A stretch of DNA of 64,000 bases from Hybos culiciformis (lineage: Eukaryota; Arthropoda; Insecta; Diptera; Hybotidae), in contig OZ023273.1 of NCBI GenBank assembly GCA_964007475.1, forward strand, positions 2,170,001-2,234,000, given 5' to 3'. Positions 1-12,883 of the stretch are shown one piece after another. The position numbers were made by a program, and so were the translations under genes. The stretch's first letter is position 1. Each line of letters opens with the position of its first letter. The notes beneath the pieces were generated by a model. The model made no database searches, was not told where the DNA came from, and was given only the letters and a program-made list of their open reading frames with translations.

Positions 1-1638
1 TAGGCATAATCTTTTATTTATACTTTTTAAGTATTATTGTATGTAAATAAATATATATATAATATGAATAAACCAATAAATGTTTCACTGGCAAATAAAT
101 AATTTATTTTAAATCTCATTCAAAATACTGAAATTAATATTTCTAGCGAGTACACAAAATAAAAATTTTTTTTTTATTCAATAATTTTTTCTTTCATATC
201 TTCAAAATATTTTTCTTTTATAGTACACGCCACCTCATATAGAACTACATTAAGTACAAAAATTATTTATTCATTATGCTGCCTGCGTTATGGATAAAAA
301 AAAATAAAAATAAAAACAACATAAGCACATAAGTTAACGGAACTGGTTTAACAATAATTCATAAAAGCCAAAAGACTTTTATAACTATTATGCGATGATA
401 AATAAAATTATGATTTTTATTTGTAGAAAAGTTCATTTATCTCAACAATAATATCTGTTATCATAAATTTTTTTTTTATGTAAATGTAATATGTATAACA
501 ATCGTCTGTATGCAATTTATGTTTATATATATTACTAAATGTTATGCTGTACATATATACACAATTCTTAACGAAAAAAAGAAGTAGAAGAGAAAACAAA
601 ATAGTTAATTATAAAGTTACAGAATTTTTTTAAATCAGTTATAGCTCGTATTTAAAAAAAAAATAAATAAATAAAAATGCATTTTATTGTCGCACTAAAA
701 TGCAGAAGAAAAATTAAAATGAGCAAAAGTAACACGCGAAATATACCATTTATTTTTAACAACAAATGCGATATTCCATTTTAGTAAAAAAATATTTCAT
801 TCTGGATTCAATTTGAAAGAAAAAAAAAACCATTTGGTATAGTGATAATAATGTCCTACAAAATAATTTGTAATATTATAATTAAAATTTTTTTTATATG
901 GTTTGGTTTATTTTTTTTAAGCATAATTTTAATACACTATTGACACACTATAAGATGATGATGACATACTTATCAAATATTATTTGGAAAAAAATTTATA
1001 TATAAATATATGAAATCTTGATAGTTTATAAGAGAAAATATTAAACTCTACTGTGACTAATTCGTTATATAATTGTTGTTTTTGATAAAACGCATAAATT
1101 GATTTTCTAGACATTATGTAACTTTCTGACAATATACATGTAACAATAAAATAAATTAGAGACATTGTGACTAATAATTTGTGAGATCTAGGACATCTGT
1201 TTTCTTTCACTATTATGTATTAATAATAATATATACTCATTTATTATTAGACACAATCATTTATATAATAATTTATTTAACATTTTGTATAAGGAGTTTT
1301 ATTCCCATTGAAAGATATATTATATATATTTATTAAATATTATTATCAATATCAAATTTTGTTATTTTTCACATTAAATTCGTTTTGTAATAATTCAGAG
1401 AAAATTATTTTCCATATTTTTATTTATCAATTACTATGTACATTATTTTGGAAAAGTTATAGTTCGTAATTTGCACTTTTATTTTATAGTATTACACTAG
1501 ATTTTATATTAATTTTTTTTTTTACAAATCAGTCCTTTGATTTGTTGTTTTCATCTTCTTTTTCTTTTTTTATATTAAACTTTTTAATTTTAATTTTTCA
1601 TTTATTTTTTTTTTTTTAACTTTTTTTTTGTTATATTT
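1..1638. other. A+T-rich non-coding flank / intron
   Basis: No convincing exon on either strand. Short open frames here are low-complexity and lack Osiris or other family motifs. Since the minus-strand Osiris exon at 1643-1887 ends in a splice donor, this stretch is probably the start of its intron, with the remaining exons beyond the left edge. Confidence 0.5.
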
Positions 1639-1642
1639 TTAC

Positions 1643-1887
1643 CTAGTAAATGTTATTCCTGGAAATATTTCGATATTATTGCTTCGAGCAATTCGATTTA
1701 ATGCAGTTATTCCTTTTATAGCTAAACAAGTCGCAACATCATCACTATCAGCACATTGACCAAATAATTTTGACATACGACCTAATGTACTATCAGAATC
1801 ATCGATTTTATTATCAACAATACTTGGTGCACCGAATGCTTTAGTACTTAAAGCTACCACAATAATGAAATAACAAAATAATTTCAT
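1643..1887 (-). CDS. Osiris-family (DUF1676) gene, first exon only, partial
   Basis: First coding exon of an Osiris gene, cut by the left edge of the window. The ATG at 1887 opens a signal peptide of about 19 residues (MKLFCYFIIVVALSTKAFG), followed by a motif with CADSDDVATCLAIKG, the two-cysteine signature of Osiris N-termini, and then an NIEIFPGI segment, the usual hydrophobic strand after it. The exon stops at a GT donor (1642-1641) after 81 codons plus two bases. No downstream exon with the basic stretch or hydrophobic block was found in 1-1638, so the rest must lie to the left. A TATA-like element lies about 185 bases upstream. Orientation matches most Osiris genes in the window. Subfamily cannot be assigned from one exon. 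Confidence 0.85.
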
Positions 1888-2071
1888 TTTCGATTATTAT
1901 TATTATTTTTTTTTTAATATAAATTAATTTTAAATTAATATTGAAATTTTGATTATTATTATTAAGTAAAGTGTGATTAAATGCACGCTTGTTTTTTTTT
2001 TTTTAGTGTTAAGTTGATTACACTTGAAAAGATGAGATTAATTTGATGAACTTATCCCAACTATGACACCC

Positions 2072-2078
2072 TTTTATA
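2072..2078 (-). promoter_or_regulatory. TATA box of the leftmost Osiris gene
   Basis: On the minus strand the sequence reads AGTATAAAAGGG, a strong TATA box, about 185 bases upstream of the ATG at 1887. This would give a 5' leader of roughly 150 bases. The assignment is inferred from motif and position only. Confidence 0.5.
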
Positions 2079-5000
2079 CTATGAAAGAAATTTTAAATAT
2101 TTTCCAAAATTAAAAAATGTAAATAAAATAAGAAAAACTCTCCGGGTTGGTTTTTTTTTTTTTTTTATTTATTTCAATTTCGTTTTATTATTATTATTAT
2201 TTGGTTTTTTTTTTTTTTGGTAAATTACAAAAATGAGTATAGTATAGTGTAGTATGTAGGTATATATGAGCAATAATAAATTGAGATGGCACGCGGTGAA
2301 GCAATAATAATTTACCAAAAAAAAAAAATTATAAAAAAAAATGAGAAAATAATATATTTTTAGGTAAACAAAAATATTTATGTAAAAAGAAATTTTTTAA
2401 TTTCATTGTACGTTAAAAAAACATGGGTAAAAAATAAACTTTAAAAATATTTGAGCCATACAATAATATCCTACTTTTAATTAATGACTGTGAGCGGGTT
2501 GTTATTTGACAATTATTTCTATTAAAAATGTTAAGAAAAAAATGAAAATAAGGTAGAAAAAATATAAAAGGTTGACATGAGAGAGAAAAATAAATAAAAT
2601 AAAAATTGAGATAAGCATAGTATATATTAAATAAAGTAAAGCTTAATAATTGTTACACAATTTCATAGTTTTTATGTTCAAAACTAAAATATAAATTTAT
2701 ATCAAATTATATATTAGTAAATTAATTTTAATTTTGAAGTTTCTAAATTTCTTTTTTTAAGCAAAATTCCAACCTAATTATAAACTTTATGAACATTATC
2801 TTCCCAACAAAAAGTGCATAAGGTGTTCAAGTGAGCAATAAACAATTACAAAAATTTTAGATTAAAATGGGAACTAAACATAACACAGAATGTCGACAAA
2901 AGCAAGACGATATGTTTTTAGATGTCCAAAAACTTTAAAATGTCTACAAAACTTATTGACATTTCAGTTTTCTTTGAATTTTAATATTTTTCTTCCCAAG
3001 CTTAGAAATGACGACAAATGAAAAACTAGAATTATTTTGGTGGACCTTTAAAAAAAATAAAGTTTTATGTTTTTTTATGTTTTATGTTTTTTAATCATTT
3101 TTATCTAAACATTAGTTCCATATTCAGATCATTAAACAAAAAGTAAAAAAGCTTACTAAGTTTTCATAATTTATTATACATATTAAATAAAAAAAGTTGA
3201 AAAATTTGGTGGACGAATAAAATGGATAGTTTTTAATGACTGTACGTTATGCTACAAAAATTCCATTTTTTCCTGTAAAATTCCTACTAATTATTTTTAT
3301 CTAAACATTCTTTCATCTGAGACCATTAAACAAAAGAAAAAAAAAACAAAATTTAATGTGAAGCTTGTAAGGTTCCATAATTATTTTATTAAATAACTAA
3401 GTATATAGTTCTATTTTTAAAATTTTTTCTTCCATTATTTTATCAATTGTTAGTTACATACATTTTTATCAATCAACTCTTAAGGTATTTATACTGTGGA
3501 AAAAATTGAAACAAACTGAATAATATCATGTGTGAATGCGAAAACATTTACAATGTATTTTTTTTATTTCTTCTAAATTAGCTCTAAGAAGAAAAAAAAA
3601 AACAATTTAACACATTATGATAAAAGTAAAAGAGATTTAAAAATCAAATCGAGTATATTTTTAGATGATATACTTTTTTTTTTGCATTTTTTATAAGGAA
3701 AAATAATTCTTAAAAAATTAATAACTTATTTAAATAGCGTTTGCGAGAAAAAAAAAAAACAGAAAAACGAGAGTCAATGAGTGGACAAGGTGGAGCTTTC
3801 AAAATTCAATAACACACATAATTATGTTTTTCATAAAAAAGAAAAGTTAAATTTACATTTTAATTTCAATTTAACTTGGCAGCAGCAGTAGAATTTTATT
3901 TATTTTATTATTTTTTTTTTACTTTTTTTTTTTAAATAATGTTTATTGCTAATAAAATAAAAAATAAAATAAAAATTGTCACAAATTTAACAAGTTAATT
4001 TTTATTTCATTTTTTTTTTTTAACGTACTAGATTCTTTATTTTGTTTTCTTTTTTAATTAAATATTAAAATATTTTTATGTTGTCGTCATATTTGATGAT
4101 CATTCGTTTAATGATCGGAAGTAGGTAAAATACCTAACATTTGTTTGACCAAATTAACCAAAAATTAAAACATCTTTTATATAAGATTAACGCATTAAAA
4201 TAATTTTTTTGTTTTTTAGGAAATTTCATATTTCAAACACACAAAAAACAAAAAAATAGATATAAAAAGTTTTTACATAATAATCATATAATTTGTTTAT
4301 GATTAATTTTCTTAGTTTATCAAGAAGAAAAAAAAAAAAAAACATTAATCACATTTTATTAGATTTAGGTCGAAAAAATTACAATTTTTAATTTTTAAAT
4401 AAAAGAAAAATATTTTGCAAATGTTTTTGAAAATAAGAACACAACACGAAAAAAAAATGTACATGTTTTATTGTTTCTTCAAAATTATACAAATTATAAT
4501 TAAGTCAAATATATGCAAACAATTTTCGTTGACACAAGTAGATCGATAGTATAACAGGCAATTTTCTAAGCTCCATGAATATCAAATATATATTTCAAAT
4601 TTTAGAAATAGTACATTTAGTTGCTAGTGCTAGTAGACTATCAACATACTAACTACAATGAGCTCAAGGATTCTTCTTTTACATAGATGTTATAAAGATA
4701 AGACAAAGTTGTGTTGTATTTGAAGTACCCAAAACAGAGCTAAAAATCAAAGATTTTCATTTTAATTGTTGTTTCAGAAAGAATATAGGTATTTTAAAAA
4801 AAAAAGTTTTCAGGCCAAAAGTACCCAGATCATGAGATCACCAATTGTTGTATGCTGTTATGTATGTGCATTTAAAATATTTAATTTTATTTAATTTTTT
4901 TTATGTTTTCTCATTTTTATTTTGCTAACTGAAAGTTTTTATTGATTTTTTATTTTAAACGTTTTTTTTTCTTTCGAAAGTGTACTGATAAAGCACATAT

Positions 5001-8000
5001 ACATATTATATTATGTTGTGTACATACCTATAATTTTGATAACTTTTATTCTAATATTTGAACAGTAAACAATTTCACTTAAAGAAATATTAATCTACAT
5101 GCGTATGTACGTTTATTTTTATATATATATATTTTTTTTCAATCATTTTCAATTGTTATGAAGTCGCACCTAAAAATTTTCACATTTTTGTAACATTCGT
5201 TGAAATTTTTACTGTAAGACAATAAAATTTAGATGAATGATTCAAAAAAATATATATAAAATAAAAATAATAATAATAAATAAAACTATCAATAATGAAA
5301 AAAAAAATAAAGTACGAAAAATGGAACATTACTTTCTGTAAGGTTTAATTAAATTTATATACCTACTATTAGGTATCTAAAAATAATAATAAGTGCTATA
5401 AATAATTTTAAACTTTTTTTTTTTCATTTATTTTATATAAAACTTTAATTAAAATTAAATTACTTAAAGATAGATTAAAATATATAATATTACTTTTTTG
5501 TTTGTTTTGACTTTATAGAATATATGTACACTTAACTTAATAAGTTGAGTTCTTTATTCTAAGGCCGGTTAAGATTCATCCGGCAAAGCCAACATAAATT
5601 GCAACTAAATTTTGAATTTGAGAAAATATTACGCTTGAACTTGGATGCCCGCATATTAATCGTATTTGCAGTTGGGGGTTTTTTTTAACCATTTCTACTT
5701 TGTACAATATAATTTTCAACGCACGGATTCAGCGCATGGAATTTGATTCATCCAACTTAAATATTTGCATTATTTGAAACTTTTCTATAAACTATAAACT
5801 ATTTTCAAACTTAGTATAAGAATCTCTGAAATTGAAATCTAAAAGATATCAATTCATACTTGGATTATTAACAAGAAAGTGCTCAGGTATATTTTTAAAT
5901 TTCAAAAACATGATAAATTTTTGTATAAAATTATGGACAATTTATTATTTCATAAAAAAAAAAATTCATATGAAAGAGTTTTTATTAAATTATGTTTTTT
6001 AATTCACCAAAATATGTACTTATATAAAAATTTTCATCCCACAGTTTTTAGTGAGATCAATATTGACGTACATGTATGTACATTTTTTCAACATATTTTC
6101 AAAAAAAAAATTTATGCAATCAAGTTCAGTTTATAATTTAAATATGAACAAAAGATGAATCAGACACTTTCTTAGTAAATCAATATTTATTTTTTCATTT
6201 TCAAACGGATGAAAAGAAAAATAATTTCACCTACGATTGGAATTTACTAAGTACACAATAATATAATATAATGTATGCTTAAAACGGTGTCAAACGCATT
6301 TATGATATGCACTATAGGTTTAGCGCAAAAAGAAGACAAATCGTATTATCGTAAAATTAAATACTTAACAAGTTAACAATATTAAGAAAAATTCATTTAA
6401 TAAAAATTTTATTCTATTTTACGATGTGTGCAAAATTTGGTTTGTCGCATATTTTTTTTTTATGTATATAAGTATCAATAATAATAATAATTATCAATTT
6501 TATGTTGTTTTTTTTTTTTATTTATGTACAAGTTCTTCTACTCTTCAGTACATTTTACTATTAAAAAAAAAGATACACACTTCATTTTTCAGTGTATTGT
6601 GAATTAAAAAATTTATGTAGGCGCTGTCCTTAAGTAAGATTATTATCACATCTTCCAATGAGATCAAGCAAAGAACAAATATGACTATTCAGAACTTTAT
6701 CAAAATCAGCTGGAGCAAAATATTGAGTTACATGGCATTCATTCTTTAATTATAGTAACAGTGGTATTTATACCATTTACGTAAAAATAACATTTTTTCT
6801 AGCTTTTAACCTTCTTTTTCCTACATAAAAAAAAATACGAAAACCTATCTTACTATACGATATTTATAAAATATTTTTTATAACTTAAACAGGTACATAT
6901 TTGGCAGTGCTTCTTTCAAAATAAAAAACAGAAAAGATAATTTAGGCTGTCAATCAAATTAGATAAAAGTAAATAAGATAAAATAAAAAATAAAAACTTT
7001 ATTACAATAATAAATTAAGTAACCTTAAATGTGGCTTTTAAATTGTACACTGCGTATGGCATATTATCTTTATTTCAGCAATTATTCAGTTCTTAAAAGT
7101 ATATAAAACATAATACTGTATACATTGTACAATATAACATAAATACAAAACATAATTTTGATAATTTTGAAATAATAAAAATAATTTTATTTTTATTTAA
7201 TATAAATGAAATGTGCATATATTACAATAAAATTAAATGAAATTTAATGTAAAATGTCAATTTCTCGCAAACTACCACAATATGTACATACATACTATTC
7301 AGCTTGGTTCGCTCAAACAATTAAAGTTACAAGTGTTAAAAGTTGATATATTTTCTTCAAAATTTCACTTTCTTAAAATGTTTTTTTTTTGTTGTAAAGT
7401 TTATTTTGAATTAATATTTATATTACGAGCAAAAATTTTTTTTTTAATATTTATTAACTAAAGGAAATGAGGTCAAACTTTTTTTTTAATATATATTTTG
7501 TTTAACATAAGCATAATAACCTACTGTACTGCAATTTTATTATATTAGCGTGATTCAATCTTTATTATAGTTCAAACTTGTTTTATATTATTATTTTATT
7601 TTCAATTTAATTATGTAAAAAAAGAAATTTATATTACGTAAAGAAATAAAAAAAAATACTCATAGAGGGTCATTGGTAGACGACGACGTATGTATATGAA
7701 ACAGGAATCAATGAACAAATTTTCTGTTAAATAAAAGTTATAAAATGTTTTCACTTTCTTTCTCGTGAAAAGAATATATACATACAGTTAAGTTAAAAAA
7801 AAAAAAAAAATAAAATAAAAATTATGCTAAGGCGGATTTGGGTATAAAATAATAATTGAACTTAGTCGTGTGAAAAAATTAACCACTATATAATTAATTA
7901 AAATTTTCTTAGGTATTTATATTAATATATTTATGTGCAAAATTACTGCGAATTCATTTAAAAATAGAAATATAAATTGATTTGAAAAATTAAAAAACAT

Positions 8001-9729
8001 TAAAAGAAAATTAAAAAAAAAAAGAAAAAATGAAGAAGAGTCAAAATTCTATAATGGTATGAGGAAATGATGGTACTTTAATTTAATAATTGGTATTTTT
8101 TTTTTTGGAAAAAAAAAATATTTAAAATGAAATTATATTTTATATAACTACTAATTTGATAACATTCGTATAGAATAATTGTATTATATATTTTATACCA
8201 GAAATATATATGCCCACCTGACATTTTTCGATTGTTGCCATTTATAGATCTTTAAAAGTAAGTAACTCTAGTTAGGAATATAGTTAATTGTTGTAATTAA
8301 TGTTCCTTTAGACTATCAGAAATACTTTATAGTATTTGGAGTCAATGAATGACTGTCATTATATGGCAACATAAAACTAATATCGCATGAAAAACTTTAT
8401 TTACTCATTAAATTACATATTTTTGTTTGAACAAAAAATAATCCTCAAATATCTTAACATGTAATTTTTTTGACTTACTTCCGTGTCGAAAAAACAAATT
8501 GCACAATAATAAATAATAATAATTTTATATGTACAAATTTTTTTTTATTATATATTATTCATATATAATATAACATTAATACTTTTTAGAACATTTGACC
8601 GTTGTTGTCTTCTTCTTAGAAAATTTTTTTTTTTAACTTTTATGCAGATAATTTTTTTTTTGTAATTATTTTCATAAAAATATAAATATTTTATAACGTT
8701 AATTTTTGTGAAGCACATTATTATTATTATACGTACACTGAACCCTCGTGTCCATTAAAATATTTATATATTAAAATAATAGATGATGCAGTTAAACAAA
8801 AAATTCTGTTTTCATTTTGCTCCGTTTTTTATAATTTCCTTAACTATATATTTTTTATTACTTTTTAAGGAAATAAATTGATTGATGATAAATATGTTAA
8901 GAAGTATATAGGTAAATAAATTCATAAGTATAGCCATTTTCTATAACACAAATATGGGTCATTGCAAAAAAAATTGCTTATCTTAGTATAATATTATGTT
9001 TATTAATTAAATTTATTAAAATTACATGTTATTATCTAACTCAGATATTGCAATATGAAGAAGAAAAACTTATTTTATCCTAACAATCGTTTGGATTATT
9101 TTATATTTAATAATGACGTTTAGCCAGATTTTATGTTAAAATAATAATGAGATTTAGGGGTTGATTAACACAATAAGCTTTAAATTATGTGTTCAGCATG
9201 ATGGGATGTTATTCAGATATAATTCAGTTTAAAGTATCTTCACTTCATATTTGTACATAAATTAAATATCTGCAAATGTAAAAAATTCTTTATAGCATAA
9301 GAGGTTAAAAATTAATTCTATTTTGTTATAGTTTTTTTCTAATCACAGTTTTATTTTAATTATGTTGCAAATATAAATAAATATATAAATCAAGTTCTCG
9401 ATTAATTTAATTAAATATTAGTAATAAAATCTATTTTCTCTTTTTAACATGTACTTCACATGGCTCTTATGAATTCATATTATGGTTATTTTCTACTAAA
9501 CTATTGATTAAAGAACCACTAGCCAGAACAATGTTTATATTTTCTTGTGCATGGCTAGTAAACCACAACAATGTTTTGAAGAAAATTTAACTATATAGAA
9601 GTAAAATTGCATTTATGATTTAAAAAAAAATAAATAAAATTAAGTTAATCGAAAAATCATTTGCAAACTTTCCATTGCAAAGCTTAGAAGTAAAATTTTA
9701 ATAATTCTATATTTTTCATAAACGGCAAA
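2079..9729. other. 7.6-kb intergenic region, A+T-rich
   Basis: Between the leftmost Osiris exon and the plus-strand Osiris-like gene. It contains a diverged tandem repeat near 3.0-3.4 kb and one small exon-like patch at 6630-6743 on the minus strand (stop-free, higher G+C, no recognised family). The remainder is simple-sequence A/T with no supported gene. Confidence 0.5.
3036..3405. repeat. Two diverged tandem repeat units of about 170-195 bp
   Basis: Two blocks share the same ordered landmarks: TTGGTGGAC (about 3038 and 3206), TTTTTATCTAAACATT (about 3098 and 3294), CATTAAACAAAA, AAGCTTxxTAAG and TTCCATAAT/TTTCATAAT. Spacing between copies varies from about 168 to 197 bases because of indels. 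This is a decayed tandem duplication, possibly of a mobile element. No coding potential was seen. Confidence 0.6.
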
Positions 9730-10456
9730 ATGTCACAATCCTTTAAAACAATTCTACTAATCGTTTTAATAAGCACAGATTATATTCGAACTGAAGTCTT
9801 GAAAAATAAAAACAGCAGTTTTAAATTAAAAGAAAACACCAAGCCAGAATTAAGTTTCGAAATGGGTTCGTATATAAGATAAAAAATATTTTCTTTTTAA
9901 AATTATTGATTTGGATTAGAGTGTACTTAATATAATAATTTGTGTGAAAAATATGAATAATTAATTTGTTGTGTTGTAATTATCAATTAAAGTGAAAAAA
10001 AGTTTTTTTATGATTAATACATTACGATTCATTATTTTAGGACGAGAAAGAAAAAAGAATCAAAAAGAAGTCAAGCTAGAAAAGCTGAAGGAGAAAAAAA
10101 TTCTTACTTACTTATATCCGCTGGTAATTAGTTTTGTTGCAGCTAAAACAATTTTAGTTCCATTGATAGCAAAAGTCTTAACTATAATTTCTGCATCATC
10201 TTTCGTTATGAGTAAAATTTCATTATTGGCATCAGGCTTTCTAATTTTAAAGCTTTTATTTAATTCGAACAAAGAGAAAACAAAATTGGAGATTGTGCAA
10301 ATAGAGCCGCCAGCGCCAGTCGTTCAAAAACCTTACAATCAACACAATTGGAATCAGAAAAATAGTTTTGAGAATAATCAAGAAAAGTATATTCCACTGA
10401 CAGATATAAGTGAAAATTATTATGATAATTTCAAGGAACCCAAAATATTTTTGTGA
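9730..10456 (+). CDS. Osiris-like protein lacking the cysteine pair (2 exons, 183 aa)
   Basis: Two exons, 9730-9865 and 10041-10456, joined in frame (ATG G | GA CGA), give 183 residues. Residues 1-21 form a signal peptide (MSQSFKTILLIVLISTDYIRT). Exon 2 starts with the basic GRERKKNQKE stretch seen at the same junction in the other Osiris genes here, then a hydrophobic block at about residues 66-119 that includes PLIAKVLTIISAS and SKISLLASGFLILKLL. The tail is Pro/Gln/Asn-rich with no AQxxAY motif. What is missing is the two-cysteine N-terminal segment and most of the DUF1676 middle, so exon 1 is unusually short. The donor GTTCGT is weak, which lowers confidence in the junction. AATAAA at 10601 would serve as poly-A signal. 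It lies tail-to-tail with the minus-strand Osiris-like gene at 11618-12812. Osiris relationship is by architecture, and function is unknown. Confidence 0.65.
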
Positions 10457-10600
10457 AAAAAAAATGTATTTAAATTACTATAATGAGAAGTTATATTCAC
10501 AGTATATTAGAGAAAATTGTTAGGAATATTAATTTTAGATTATCTATATTGTAAGATTGCATTTATTGTTTTTACTCAAATTATGTTCATAATGAACTAT

Positions 10601-10606
10601 AATAAA
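10601..10606 (+). terminator. Polyadenylation signal AATAAA
   Basis: AATAAA lies 145 bases after the stop of the plus-strand Osiris-like gene, followed by an A/T-rich stretch. Position fits a 3' end, but the motif is common in DNA this A+T-rich. Confidence 0.35.
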
Positions 10607-11617
10607 GCAACTAATATTTTATAATAAATAATATACATAATATAGAAAATTATTATTATGTAGTCTAGCCAATAAATATATTTTAAGAAAAACTGGTGTA
10701 ATGAATTTTTAATATATAAAATTTTGTGTGAATTCGAATATTATAGTAAAGATAATAGAGTACAAGTAGGTAGTTATTATAAATACAATATGTTCAAGTA
10801 GTTTGTAGACATGTTTGTATAATATTCTATGGCAGAATGCCAAAATTTGATTGACAAAATATATTTTAATAGAATTAATAAATTAATAAAACGGAATTAA
10901 GAGTCATAAATTTTAGAATTAATAAAATTTGTTAAATTCATTAAGTAAAACTCACATAGCGCAGTATCGAACTCTTGATGAAAAACGAAAAATTCAAGAG
11001 TACTTTATGTTAAAATTAATTTATTTTTCGATTTTATATCCCGACTTTAAGATAATTTATCTGTTTCGGTGACCTTAAAACTTCAAGCCTTTCTTTGAAT
11101 TTAATTAAGGCTTTGGAAATATTTAGTTTATACGGAGTTTTCGCATACATCTTGCTTCAGAAAATGCTAATTATTCTGCTTTTGAGAGACAAAACAATTG
11201 TTTCATTGTAATTATAGTTCAAATTTGAACCATTTATTTTCGTTAAATGTGAATAAATCAAAGAATTCTTTCAATTACCAAAAATAAATAACAGATTACT
11301 TGTTTTGATATTAAAAATTGATATGTGTGTTATGATTACAAAAATATGACATAGTTTGTACCAACCAAGGCGCTGCTGACAACCTCAAAATATCGAAAAT
11401 AATTATTTTTGTAATTTTCTGATTGCACGAATTAAAAATTATTAATAATTAATTAAATTAATTAATTTACTTTGTACTATTTATAACTAGTTTCATAATT
11501 TTTACTATAAAATTAAATTAAAAAAAAAAACAAAGCATTATACAATATGTATATTGTACATTTTATAATATTTTAAAATTTTTTATTAGGTATTTTTTTC
11601 AATCATTTATTTTATAT
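10607..11617. other. Convergent intergenic spacer
   Basis: A 1-kb spacer between two convergent Osiris-like genes. It holds a small stem (ACTCTTGA / TCAAGAGT near 10972-11000) and otherwise simple A/T sequence. No gene seen. Confidence 0.5.
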
Positions 11618-12812
11618 TCAATGTCCATCGTGTGATTTTAAGCTTATCACAGCTGTAAATAATGCAAAAAAAAATCCAGCAGCTCCTGTCGTTCCAACTA
11701 ATAAAATTAATCCTCCCATTAAAACTGGAATCAATGCAAAAAATTTCAATTTGTAAGCAATTAATAGTGGAAGAAGAAATTTTTTAAATTTTTTTTTTAA
11801 CTTTCGACTCGCTGTTATTGAGCGCTCATTATTCACATCTAAAGCTTTCTTTAATTTTTCTTTACTGTTAAGTAGTTCCTTGGAATTCATTGTGTCTGTA
11901 ATGAAAAAGAAAATGAAAATTTTCACAATCTAAAAAAATTTAACTAAGAATAATTGCCTTCTCGTTATCCAGCGAAAACAAATATTAAAATGAACAGAAA
12001 AAAATAATATGGTGACATATTAAGTCGCAAATAACACTAAACTTTCAAGTTCGTATATAGCCAATTGGAAATTGAAGCACATTTTTTATTTTCAATACTT
12101 TTGAAAAAAATTTAAAGCAAAAAAAAAAATACACGTGCCAAGACTTTATAAAAAATAGGATATTTTGCCATATCACACTATGATCAGAATAAAAAGAACA
12201 TTAAGAATACAAGAATGTTAACACAAACGTTTAGAAAAATTACAAATAATATAAGCTCGTTTGACACTCTCATTTGTCTATATTTTTCGAATACATTTTT
12301 TTTTTTCATTTAGATTAGATAGATTTAAATTTCTGTCTGGAAAAAGTGCACACAAGCGAAAGAAAGAATTTTGGTTTACCTTTAAATAATTCATATTCAA
12401 TAAGTTGAAAATAAAAATTCAATTTTGAAATAATTGATTTGTAGGAGCAACAGTCTGGTTCAACTTTAGCTAATTCTACATTATCGTCTTTAATACTTTC
12501 TGCTGATTGCATTTTTTCTGGTGTATTAGCACTTATAGTTAAAACTTCTATTGTTGGATTGATATTAGTTTCCAGTTGTAAATATTTATCGATATTATCG
12601 TATGTAGCATCTGAAGAACTCTGATCGGATATTAAGCGTGGAATAAAAATCCAATTGCTGAATTCATTTATTGAGTTATTGGATTGTTGATCTCTATTGT
12701 AATACAAGGCAAATGTTAAATTATAATTTTTAAGATATAATGTTATTAATAATATACGCAGGAACAAAGTTTTAATAAAACTATCAAAACTATTATAATG
12801 AAACAATATCAT
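11618..12812 (-). CDS. Osiris-like protein (2 exons, 236 aa)
   Basis: Exon 1 is 12812-12380 and exon 2 is 11895-11618, joined in frame (TTT AAA G | AC ACA) to give 236 residues. The N-terminus has a hydrophobic segment at about residues 13-36, a probable signal peptide with a long n-region. Residues 37-120 are polar. An adjacent Cys-Cys at 121-122 replaces the usual spaced cysteine pair. Exon 2 carries a Lys-rich stretch (RKLKKKFKK) then a hydrophobic block at about 185-231 (LLPLLIAYKLKFFALIPVLM and GFFFALFTAVISLK), the DUF1676 C-terminal signature. The protein stops eight residues after it, so there is no Gly/His/Tyr-rich tail and no AQxxAY motif. Intron 484 bases. This terse C-terminus is a real feature of the frame, not a truncation by the window. 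The subfamily is probably one of the divergent Osiris members. Biochemical function unknown. Confidence 0.8.
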
Positions 12813-12877
12813 AATGACTGTGATCTTATTAGCTTTTAATTGAAATTAATTTAAAATTTAGCAACATAATAAACACT

Positions 12878-12883
12878 TTATAA
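12878..12883 (-). promoter_or_regulatory. Possible TATA box
   Basis: Minus-strand ATTTATAAAGTG about 65 bases upstream of the ATG at 12812, at a sensible distance for a short leader. Weak evidence in an A/T-rich background. Confidence 0.3.
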
